This document shows positions 12,447 to 24,700 of a stretch of DNA of 64,000 bases, piece by piece (the stretch's first letter is position 1; each line of letters begins with the position of its first letter). This stretch comes from Plectrocnemia conspersa (taxonomy: Eukaryota > Arthropoda > Insecta > Trichoptera > Polycentropodidae): positions 186,001 to 250,000 of the forward strand of contig VTFK01000011.1 in the NCBI GenBank assembly GCA_009617715.1, given 5' to 3'. The notes under the pieces were generated by a model. It was not told where the DNA came from, made no database searches, and was given only the letters and a program-made list of their open reading frames with translations. Position numbers and translations under genes: made by a program.

Positions 12447-15261
12447 GCTTGTGCTATTATTAAAAAAACGACAAAGACCGCAAAAATTAGGTATATTTCT
12501 ATTATTTTAATATATATTATACAAAATTTTCAACATTTTTTAGCTCTTTACTTTTTTAATATATTTAACAATAGCTGTCAATTTGAAATACGATGAATCA
12601 GGCTGGCTGAAATATTAAGAAGATCTATTTTTAGGAGTTGGTTTAATTTTTGTCAAAATGATATAATATTTTCCCTACTCTTAAACTGTATTTATAATTA
12701 GATATCAACTTTAGTCATTTATTTTTGTGCGTATTTGTCAGTTATTGAGATGCAACTGTTATTTTCGCAATAGAATAATATTTCAAAGACTACATTCACT
12801 GTTAATGAGTTATAAAGCTCATACACTGTTGATTATCTTAGTTGCTGACTATCAAAATTAATGTGAAGGTAGATAATTATAAGAAGTGTCTCAAAAATAG
12901 ATATTAAATTGCATTATAAGTTTTGTAAAGTAATACGAGAACCCACAAGTCTTTATCATTAAATTTATTATATTTACAACACTAAAACGGTGCAAATTGG
13001 GTCCCAAAACTTTTCCCAGCCCCAGTATACTTGTATGTACATACCAGTATGTATTGCATTGGAGGTTTGCTTTCTCGTTATGGTCAAGGGTTCGCACTAA
13101 ATTGAAAAGGCAGTGAACCGAACCTAAACCCATTCGATCTATCCCAAGAACAAATTCCAAGTGTGTATTTATTCGTTTGGCGTATTTCTAATTAAATGGT
13201 TCATCTTTATTTGCAAGAAAAAATAAACAACAACACAGCTTTGAATTCCGCGTATTTTTAAATTATATTTGTTTTGGGAGTTTTTATGATTAATGCGAGT
13301 TTTTAACGTATTTCAGACGAGTTGAATAGCAAAGTCAGGGGTTGGAAACACGTCGGGGACAGAGAGCCACCGGGGACCCTATCAAACCCCAATTGTCATG
13401 CCAAATTGAAAAGTTAAATTTTCAATTTCGCCTCTTTCGCGAGGGTTTAGTTTCACAACCCTCTTTTGTCTCGCGCGGCATCCCTTAACACGGACTTGTC
13501 AAAGGTATTGGCAATTTCATTGCAAGAGAGGTGCATGGTGATCCACCACTCTACAAAAGCAAATATACCCCCTTGCAAGAAAAATTTCACGAGACGCTTC
13601 CGCCCACAGTTCTAGACTTTACTTTTACTTATCTTATGAAAACAGGAATAATAAAAGTTTTACGGATATCTTTCAATCCCGTTCGGTGGTTTTCGCAATT
13701 TCCATTACGAATGTTTGAACAATGAATCTTTTTCGTTCGGTTGTCGTAATAATAACTTTGCCGTTCCACAGAATTAATTGCAAATAAAACTTGTGTCAAA
13801 CTGAGCTATCTTTTATAAAATTAAACTACATATAGTAATGCGACAGTCACATTTATCGGTAAACATTTTTATATACAATTATAGTATAATATTATTATAC
13901 AATTATAGTATAAACTTGATTATTTTGTCAATGTTTTTAATCTATATTAGGATTTTTTAAGATACAATTACAAACTCTAGACTTCGATCCTGATTTATAA
14001 ATTCAATTATAATAAAATATTAAAATATATGAAGCAATCACTGATCAAAATGGATATTAAATAGTATTAAAACTATGAATTACTAGTTAGGTATAAATTA
14101 AAATTTTTTTAATCCATATTAAAGATTCGTTAATTTGGTCACCTTTTATTACAATAAAGATGTATACATACAAGAGGGATGTCTTGAACCATTAATCTAC
14201 GAGGCCTCTTCAAATGGAAGAGCAAATATCATTACTTTGTGTCCACACCCCTCGTCGGCTTATTGTGTGCCTCGTGTGGCGACCGCTGCTACAGGAAATC
14301 GATTATGTCACTCCAGCGGGTAGTTTCCCATTATGATTGAATTGGAAAATGTCTACTCGCTTAAGGACATGTCTAGAGCAACGCCTTCTTGCTTCCTGAA
14401 CCTCTCCACTGTCTTCCATATAACTTATCGTCTGTTTGCATCGTGGAAGTGACGTTACGAGGAAGCAATACCATGTGTGCTGACAGTAAAGGCGTCGATA
14501 TCAGTTTGACACTTTGTTTTTACAATACAGCAGACACTCGCATTTAATTTATATAGAAAAAAATATTCTATTCCAAACTACGTAGCAAAAATAATGACAC
14601 TATAATAAAAAATATTTTTTCACATTTATTATTTAACCCAAATTAATTAATTAGATTTCTGCGCAATTAATATGAAGATTAAAAGTTTAACTGTTTTCAT
14701 TTTAAAAATTAAAGCACACATAATTTCTGTTTACATCTAATGTATATATTGTATAGAATATACTGTTTTTCAACTATTTATTTGCATAGCAAAAAATTAT
14801 GTTTTCAGAACCATTTTCAATGCAGCAAATGTGAATCGTTTAAAATATTATAAGCGAACTCAAAATAGTGCCATTTACTTATTTCTAAGTAAGAATATTT
14901 TTCAAACCTCAAAAAACATTGCAACTGTTCTCAGAATATGATAATATAATTCTTGAAAAGTAAATTATTAACGCCCTTCTGATTTTTTTGAAAGCACTTT
15001 GAAACGGTTTTTCGAGAGAGAACAGAGAATTTAAAAATATGTGCTTTCAATAATCTTATGCGTCTTTCATCATGCGCCAAGGATAGTGACATTTATTGAG
15101 TAATGCCAAGGCATTAAATTGCCGAAAAAAACCCTTCTTTAAGCCCTCGACTCGAGTCGCTATTCCAGGCCGCATTATAGTGAGTCACTATTTCACCAAG
15201 CTCTCGTCCTTGGCCTGACGCCTCCATTGAGGTCTCCCAAGATTGCACCCTCTCCTTAGAG

Positions 15262-16470
15262 CAGCGGTTTCAAACCACTTTAGCAGCACAACCACAGCAG
15301 TGCCAAAACTTTTCAATAAAAAATAACTTTCATACCATAATATTTACAAATAAATAAAACTTCATATCGTAACGCAACAGTAAATATTCAGTGAATGAAT
15401 GTTTATTTTTCTTACATTTTTATACAACAGTGCGTTCCCATGATATCTGGACCGACTGTATGCTTCACAGAGCAGCTCTAGTGTCAATCAAAAAATATGT
15501 GCGAAGAACTGAACAACATTTTCACAAAAGTTATAAAAATTATAAACTACTTTGAGAGCTATACTGTTTGCAAAAGCTGTGTTTTGATATGGAAGCTAAT
15601 TATAACTCATTTCTGTATTATTGTGAAGTTCTCGTGCAAAAGTGATTCAAAGAGTATTTGAACTCAAAAAAAATAGCAACATTTCTCGAAGAAAACCATC
15701 ATGAAGAAGCACATTTTATTGTTAAACTTGCATATTTGGTTGAAATTTTTGGAAAATTGAGCGGTTTAAATAAATCAATAGAGGGCGAAGTAAAAGCTTA
15801 CATTAAAAAGATGAAGTCATGGAAATAAAATTTACAAAATAATCCACATTTTTCAGTTTCTAAATATTTCTGGGTCACAGCCAATATTAATGCCAGTAAA
15901 AATCTTTTTATTGAATACTTGGATGGTTTAGAGCTGCATTTTTATTTTTTTTCAATGACCTTGCTTTCTCAAAGTTTTTGTTGATTGTTGATAATAAAGA
16001 AGTAAAATTTGAGCTGACAATCATTAAAAAAGAAAAATTGATAGAATTATCATGCAATAGTCAATTTAGAGTCTCAAAATGAATCCACAATTCAATTTTG
16101 AATGAATCTTTGTGGAGATTTTTTCGGCATTAACTGCAATGAAAACCAAATATCAAATAAGGTTTATAGCCGGAAAAAAGTTACGAGTGGCACTCTCCAC
16201 ATTACCCCTAAGATTTGATACACTTTGTGTCATAAACAACAACAACTTTGCCATTAAAATTTGATGCGAATTGGTTTAAATGATTAATAAGAATTTAATA
16301 TAAAAATAAATATACATGTGTGTATGTGAATATTTTGTTAATTGCAGTTTTCCTATATTTTCATTGTAATAAAGTTTTTATTATTTCAAACACGTATATA
16401 TTACTATATCTATTAAAAAAAAGGTAGGGAGGCACGGAAAAAAAATTCGGGGAGGCGTTTGAAACCGCTG
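15262..16470 (+). mobile_element. Degraded hAT transposon with transposase remnants
   Basis: The termini CAGCGGTTTCAAACCAC and, at the other end, the inverse of CAGCGGTTTCAAACGCC are hAT-type inverted repeats. They are flanked by CCTTAGAG (15254-15261) and CCTTAGAA (16471-16478), an 8-bp target duplication with one change. Inside, plus-strand frames with many stops resemble the C-terminal half of ZBED5/SCAND3-type hAT transposases, for example HFIVKLAYLVEIFGKLSGLN followed by KAYIKKMKSW near 15710-15825. Much of the coding region is missing, so it cannot act on its own. Confidence 0.82.
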
Positions 16471-18408
16471 CCTTAGAAGATCAGGCATGAGAATGCGCCT
16501 CCTCGTTTTGAAGATAACACTAAATGCAACCCGCTGAGAACAGCCTTTAGATGGCGCGTCGCTGAGGATCTGCGCCCCAATACAAATATAATTTAAAAAT
16601 GTGTCATTAGTGGCGAACTAAATTGTTTCTTTGCAAATATAGTTATAATAGCAGTTTATAAAAAAAATATTTTAAATTGCGTCCGATCTACCAATATTTT
16701 CACAATATCTTAGATTTTAGAATGTATCTCTAAAGACTATTAAATAAGAAATAATCTTACACTGCGGTTAGATTACACTGGATAAATATGAATAATTAAC
16801 CAAAATTCCCTTTGCCTAATTGCCATTAATATTATCTACGCTTCATTTAGTCAAATAACTAAGTAATTTATATGCCCCGATAAAAACACATTTTTTATAC
16901 ATTCTTATTCTCGTAGAAGGATATTGTATAATAAAACCACTAGTAATACTATTATTAAATTTTTAATGCTTATTTAATAGCAAGTCAAGCACTACTTAGA
17001 CGGATAATAACAACTAATAAAGAAGAAATAATTTTATTGTGTACAGTAGAGATGCAACTTAAGTTCGGTAGTGTTTTTCTTCTAAAGACTAATAATTGTA
17101 ACTTCAAGCACATAGTTAATGCTGAACATGTTAAAGTAACATGGGAATACAAACATCATTATGAAACAATTAAATCCCATTGGGATAATTTGATTTGTAT
17201 TTAATGGATCATCAGGTACAACAAAAAAATACTATTTTCATTGATTGCTGACAAGAGAAAGCTAGTCAAATTAATGCAAATATTCTAAAAATTATTGAGA
17301 TACAAATGAGATTTTATTTTACCACAATGAACACAAAATCTATTTAGAATACTATTTTTTTTTAATAATATGCATTGAACCATTACTTAATTAAAAAGAT
17401 TATTTACGTGTAAAAATACATCAAAACTCTTGGATAAATTTAAGTTAAAAACATTTTTTTTAAAAGTGTTTATTAAAAAATGCATTTCAATGACCTGGAC
17501 TTGTACTTGTGGTGTTGCGTTTAAAGCATGATTAATTTAGATACAGATTAAAACTGTATTAGAGGGGTGATATGTTCTATGATTAACATAAAAATATTTT
17601 GTATTGGAACATAGGTTTTATGACTAATGCATGCTAAATCATCGTAAGGGTAGAATAATTATAACCAGACATTAGCAAAATAAACCAACAAGTAAGAAAT
17701 GAGTCAACCTTAAAATTATTCGTATACGTTGAATAATAAATTAAAAGTACATAAAAGCTTGTTTCTAAAGGTTGACAAACTTTAGAAAAAATAATTTATT
17801 TGCAACATAATACATTCTGAAAGCATTATTCTTAAACTGAATTTTTATTAAATAAATATGACGCGTAAGAATAGTATTGTTGTATATTCATATTTTGTGG
17901 TTTTTTAAGACATTTTACTTAGAAATTGCCATTTTATTTAAAGAAAACTTTGCTATTAAATCGGTTAATTAGTGTGACTATTTTTGTTAGGTATATTGTA
18001 GAAATGTTAAATAACATAGGACCAGCTTTCTAACTTCAATCGTGTATTAGTAATAATGATGTAATTATAATCACAGATAACACAATATTTTCCTACGTTC
18101 TAATCTCGCTGATAAATAATTAAAATATAATTGAACTAGATCGCGCATAGTTTATATATATATATATATTTTTCTTGTGAGCTGAGAATATTATGAAGCA
18201 ACAAATTAAATAGTCCGAATTTAAATCAACTTTGGGGTCAGAATAAATATCAAATGGTTAGAACGAGAATAGCATACGGTCAAAATAAATATGAATTAAA
18301 ATAATGAATGGGAATAATTATATTATTCAGGGTCAGGATAAATATCAAAAACGGTTAAAATAAAACTAGCATACGAACAGAATAAAAATATCTGAGTAAA
18401 TTATATAA

Positions 18409-18500
18409 AAAAAGCATTTGACACCGTCGTGCCAAACGGTGTCAAATGCTTTTTCAATGTCTAGCGTTAGCAATCCTATATTTTTTTCATGATCAAATTA
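18409..18500 (-). mobile_element. LINE RT scrap ending in a perfect snap-back palindrome
   Basis: On the minus strand DHEKNIGLLTLDIEKAFDTV and then WHDG is reverse transcriptase motif A. Directly after WHDG the sequence turns back on itself: 18409-18427 and 18436-18454 are perfect 19-base inverted repeats around an 8-base spacer. It lies 70 bp beyond exon 7 of the receptor gene. Confidence 0.6.
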
Positions 18501-18571
18501 TTAAAAATGTGTTTATTTATCCTGTTACGTAATTAGGGCTCTGAGATGCGCAAAATCAACATTGATCCTAC

Positions 18572-18705
18572 CTGTGACGCTTTGGTGAGATGGTCAGATT
18601 CGCAGCACGATCCGTTGGGCGGAAAATAGGATGGGGGTTCAGGTCGCGAGTACACATGTCCTCCCAGATGCGTGGTGGCGTATGGCGAAGGCGAACGGCG
18701 ACTTC
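18572..18705 (-). CDS. Ryk-family receptor, coding exon 7 (juxtamembrane tail)
   Basis: The exon continues the cytoplasmic tail with SRRSPSPYATTHLGGHVYS, a Pro-rich run and CCESDHLTKASQ. The acceptor is CATAG|GA and the donor is CACAG|GTAGGA, ending in phase 0. It is separated from exon 6 by only 85 bp. Its Ser/Thr/Tyr/Pro-rich content fits the linker before the kinase domain of this family. I found no following exon in the remaining 18.5 kb. Confidence 0.72.
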
Positions 18706-21700
18706 CTATGTGTACAGTAAGCAAACAGATTTATTTTTGCGCAAATTCAAACAAAATTCAGATTAATAGCGATGGAATTTTTCGACTCGCCTAGGGGGAA
18801 TTTATGGATGCTGGCTATTGTGGCATAGGAGCCGCTGCCGGCGCTCGCCGGTCTGCCGAGAGCGTCCAGTCGAATGAACACGTTGCCGTGACTACCGTAC
18901 GCTGCTGTTGTGTAGCTGGTGCTGAATAAATAGAAGAATATATAATTTAGTCAAAGTATATTGTGAATATTTTGTTTTGATGCGTTTTGAGGCAGATACA
19001 GGTACAAGCACGCTGATGCGGCATGCCTCAAAACTGCGATTGCAGCGTCCAACACTTTTTTTTTTATTAAGATTTTATTTCAATACAATAATATTTTTTT
19101 TAAACAAACGATTACAATATAAAATATATGTAACTGTAAAATTTTGATATTTGCTACAATATAATAAATATAATAATATAAAATAAAATGTTGTGGCTAT
19201 AATTTAAAAGAAAAAAATTGTAGAAAAATAAGAATGGATTAAGGGCTAGTTTAAGTACATTCAGTTGATGATTTGTAACCATTGATATGTTCTCTTCAGT
19301 CTCTAAAGCAATATGTGCTTTAGCGACTAAGACCGATACACGTAAAACGGAAAGGCAATATTTTTATTACATCTAATATAATCGGAATTGTAGGATCTTT
19401 TCTGAGTGAACTTGAACGATTTTTCAGCAGTAGGAATATATATAAAAATTTAGCAAACGTTAAATATGTTTATTAAGTAGTAAAATAATGTATTTGATGT
19501 GTTAAAATATGTTCTTCAGATAATTTGCATAAAGTTAGTTGTGATTGTTTTATTTGTATTTAAAAGCGCTTGAAATATTGGTTTTGTTATATTTTTAATG
19601 CAAGCATTTTATCCAAAAAATACTAATAGATTTTTTAAGATCTTTAATTTACTTAGTAAACCAATGTGTCAAGTGATTTAAATAATACATTTTAGTCAGA
19701 GATCATATATTTCGCTGCGCTTTTTTTTCAAAGGTTTAGGCGATAAAATAATGCATTACAAATAAACGTGATGCAAATTATAATCTTATAAATAATTAAA
19801 TAATTAACATAATTTAATACATATTTAAATATATATATATATATATATACATATACGTACATACGAAAATATAAGTAATATTTTTTAGAAAAGAATTAAA
19901 AGATGAAAACATTATTCGGTCTAAGCAAAATATAATATACCTACATAAGATGTATGTATATATTTACTTATCATTTTTGCATATTTAATCATAAAATATC
20001 ACTTAAACAGTTTGATTTTTTTATTCAAGAATTTCAGAAAGTTACCCGATATCATAAAACACTTTGACTTAAGTCTGTAATTTTATTATAAATACCTACC
20101 TGATAAATGTTTATAGTGGGCCCTTACGCGAATTTTTTGTATGTTTTGAGCCTTGGAAACTACTGTGAGAAAAAACTATTGGAATTTCCAAAAATCACAT
20201 ATTTTACAGTTATTTATTTTAAATTAGATAGGATAGTTAAATATAAATATAATAACACAGAACTAGCGCTGATAAGTGTTTATCGTGGATTTTGCCCTTT
20301 ACGCGATTTTTTTTATATTTTGAGACTTATAAATTACTGTGAGAACAAACTTTTGGAATTTACAAAAATCGCATATTTTACTGTTTTCTATTTTAAACTG
20401 GATAGGGTAGTTATATATGAATATAATAACTCAGAACTAGCGCTGATAAATGTTTATCGTGAATTTTGCCTTTAACACTAATTTTTTTGATGTTTTGAGC
20501 CTTGGAAATTAGTGTGAAAATAAACTTTGGGAATTTACAAAAATCACATATTTTACAGTTATCTATTTAAAACTAGATAGGGTAGTTACATATAAATTTA
20601 ATAACCCATAACTAGCGCTCAGTATACTTTTGAATTTTGACTGAAAACGTTCGCAAAAAGATTCGTTGCGTCTTTGAAAATTATTTTTGTCGTGGTTTTA
20701 AAACACTTTGTCAAAGTATCATTGTGTTTTTGGTAAAAAATTCAGTACAGAAAAAATGTATGTATCTTTTTATTCACATGTGGGTTATATTTTATGTGTT
20801 ATTTATAGATAATTGTTTTTTATAGATCATTGTTGAGAACGACTAATTTGAGTTACCATAATTTATATTCTTCATAAATGGATAATTCAGGCATATTAAG
20901 TCAAAAAGACAAAGAAACATATGTTTGGAATGGATATCTTTATGAAAAGAATAGACCAAAGAATTTTTATAAAAGTTTTGAGGTACAATAGAGAAAATAT
21001 CATATAATATTTACGTGCTATTGCATATAATTTTTATGTGAGTTAATAATTTGAAAATAAAATTGTATTTCATTTAATATACTTTTTCGTTTTAATGTAT
21101 ATTTTATTAATATTTACAATAAAGCAAGGCGTGCAAGTTTTTTTAATTTCGTCTAATTAACCATCGCCAAATTGACTGTCGTCCAATTGACCGGAATCGC
21201 CCATTTGTCCGTCGCCCAATTGTCCCGTACCGGTATTTATTGCCAAAACTTGGTTCAAACCGTATTCTAGGATTGTTTAAATGATCTGAAAGTGAAAGCT
21301 AAATTTGGAGCGACTAAAATTGCGTTAGTAAAGCATGATCCTCAGTAGGCGTGTATAGCATTATAATCTCCACCAGTTATAAATTTATTCCCTAGAGTTT
21401 GACGAAATTTAGAATAGCCATCTCTTTGATGTAGTGCTTAGTTGAGCAAAATATTACTGACTTTGATCCATTAAATATATTTTTAGAATAGTAATTACAA
21501 TTTTATCTTTAATTATAATAGCAGATAAACTTTATTTTTAAGGATAAAAGTATATATATATAATATATTTTGGGTAACCTCATTCTAAGATGCATACAGA
21601 TTATTTGCACATTATTAATATTGTTGTTAAAAATAAATTAATAGTAGTACGAAATGGAACAGATATTTCCAAAAACATTATTTGTCAATAGTTTTATGAC

Positions 21701-24700
21701 CGACTCTAGGAGTAACGATTACCAACCATTTCAAGAAAAAAAAATGACTTAAGAATAATAATATTAAGCCTTGGCAATAATTCGTATAAATGGGTATACA
21801 AACTTTTTAAATGTTTGTAAACTGAACACGTTAAGCTTTTGTGCTAGTTGTTCTGTATCGTTAATCTTGGACCTGCTTTGATGGCAGACCTAATAACCTC
21901 ATTAATAACCCCTAAGGACTACCCGCCCTTACGTAGATATTTAATGACAAAATTCCCGGAACGAAATTTTAGAACTACGTTTGATACTTTTTAAACTTAA
22001 TTACATTACAGATGTTTTTAACTCCCATTGTCGCATTATGACCGAGTTAAAACTCATAAAGCATAATATAGCTTAACTGAGATTATTCTATCTCCACTGG
22101 TTTAAAATATTTAAACATGAAAATTCCCGTTTCTAGATAGCATCATTGATACGACTACTGTTAACAAGCAGCGAAAGAATTAATTTATAAAAAGTTATAC
22201 ATTTTTGATAAATATGTAAAGATTTGTGAGCTAGTAAAAATATAAATAGGATCCAAAAAAAGTTTGTTCGTCTCTCAACTAAGGCTAATACAGTCTCACA
22301 ATAGCGTCAAAACAAAGCAGGAGAGAGTCTTTTGAAGCGTTCAATTATTTTTCGTCGTCGCAGAGTACTAATTAATTTACACTAACGAATGTCCAACGTG
22401 ATTTTTTTTTATTACACTCGCCCGTCACCTCCAATTAACGATGTTTAACGAGCGTTATATCGCGCGCCGTTTTCTCGTCTCGGCTGCAGATTTTTGCGCG
22501 TAAAATTACAAGGTGTTTCAAAAGGACCCCATTGTGTAGTAGAAAGGACGAAACATAAACCAACGCTGAAGGCACATGCTTCTCATAATTAGCTTTAAAC
22601 TACCTTCGGGCATTACATAATAATATTATTAAAGCTATTTTAAACACAAAACTGATATACATAAATAAAATACGCGTTTATTTTAAAGTTAAAAGTAAAA
22701 AAAAAATATTAATTTATTTCAAGTTGAACATTTTAAATTCATGCCTTACAAATGTGTACAACAAATTGATAATATGATATAAATACAAAGCTTCGTAACA
22801 TATTTAAGTCATGGCGAGTCAAAGTAACTGCTAGGCTGAACTACACCATAGAAGTGAGAGCAACTGCTTAGTGAAAACAAGCTCCAGATTATATAACATT
22901 GAATAAATGGGAAGAGATCAAAGATCTGGATGGTTTGAGGCAATATCGAAATATGTTTTTAATTTATTTTATTTCATAAGAAGATATGATAATATTTTTT
23001 TTTTAATTAGGTGTTGCCCTTGCATTGCGTCATATAAATTCAGCAATAGTAGGATTTGTAAGTTTGACTATCTATAGAAACAGATTTTTGTTATTTTTTG
23101 GTTTATTTGCAACTCACAATCGTTACTTGTTCCACATTTCAGCATTAATTGCAACTAAATCTGAATACGTCGCTGGTTCATTGTCTTATTTTTTATGACT
23201 CATTTAACAAGCTTATAAAAGTTATTTAACATTAAAAAAATATTTGCGACAGGTCAATAATATTAGTTTAGATTTTAAAATTCTGACTGTTTGACAATGA
23301 TTTTTGGTACTTTTTGAAGTATAAGATATCAAAAATCATAGGAATTCACAGAATTTTTTTAATAAATTCATATTATCAAAAGAAGCAACTGAAAGTGAGG
23401 CAAGAAATAGCGAATACTACTGAAAAACTAATAAATTAAAATCAATACAAAGCAATTTCACTAATAAAAATATAACTAATCAATTGCATATTTTCATAAA
23501 CGGATTTAATAGAAAATAATAATATTATCGTCGATGGTATAAGTGGGGCTTCCGAACCGGGTAAAAATTGGAACCGGGTATTTTTAAATGAACCGGGCAA
23601 TTTTAACGGGTACAATATATGTTTAATTTCTTTTAATTAAACATCTGTTGCCACACGATTATAAAGAAGCCTTTTTTTCTATTTTGCAAAACCGATTTAG
23701 AGATTAGTTAAACTCTTCCGGACAACGATATTCGATGCTTCCAAGAAGTACGTTAAAATCACAGCTGCATACAGAGTAGGTAGTGATAAGCGGGGTATCT
23801 AAAAGGTAAAATGAAATATGATAAAAATTCAAGATAATTGAAGATAAAATTTAAAATCCAAGATATATAATATTCGTAAATTTAAACTCTCGGGCAATAT
23901 ATAATAGTTGACAAAAATTACCCGGAAATAAACCGGGTACCCGGTTTCCATATAAAAATACCATATAACCGGGTTATGAATTTGGGCAGGTATTTGGAAG
24001 CTTTAGCTATAAACGATCATAATATATTGCTTATAGAATGTTTAAATCACATGAAAAAAACAACTGTGAACCAATTAAAGAAATATTTAAAATTAACTTT
24101 AGACAACTACAAAATTTAATTTATTATAGTCTTTCAATCTTAAATTACTAAAAAAAAGTTAATAAAGACTTTAATAACATCAAAATAACCTCATTAAAAA
24201 TATAAATATTTGTTATCACAAATGGAAGGTAGAAGGTAGTATTATCTTAACCCAGAAAAAATATAGCTAGAGATGCTGTAACTGCTTATCGAGTAGATTA
24301 CTATAATAAAATATTTACCGATGCTAATAATAACCAATTTAAAATATGGAAAAATATTAAAACAATTATCAAAAATACTCTAAGAAAAAAGTTAAACAAC
24401 TAATGAGTCACAGTATGAAAAAAAACATTCTTGCTTTAATGATAATTTAAAAAGTTGTACGATTTTACTATTTACATTTTTCATTCGGTCATAGGTACTA
24501 CTAATTATGCCTAATTTATATTCTCAAACTTTAAACGGCAAATTCTTGCTGCAGTGAGAACCTTTAAAATACATTTTAGAAAATCAATATTATCTTTTAT
24601 CCAATTGTTTTACATACAAAGACCAATTAAAGATTTATTTATGCAGCTCTTATTTTTTATGCATCTTCAGAATCATTAAAAGCTAATCTAAGAATAGATT

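Larger units (their letters stand above)
1..18571 (-). other. Probable 3' intron of the Ryk-family gene: no exon seen
   Basis: I looked on the minus strand for kinase motifs (the Gly-rich loop and the catalytic loop around HxDxxxxN) in the GC-richer patches (2140-2340, 2880-3130, 4880-5330, 7960-8180, 13320-13560, 14180-14480, 15060-15260) and found none. The short open frames here lack any recognisable content. What the region does hold is repeats, relics and hairpins, listed separately. The GC-richer patches could be conserved regulatory DNA but nothing in them names a factor. Confidence 0.5.
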
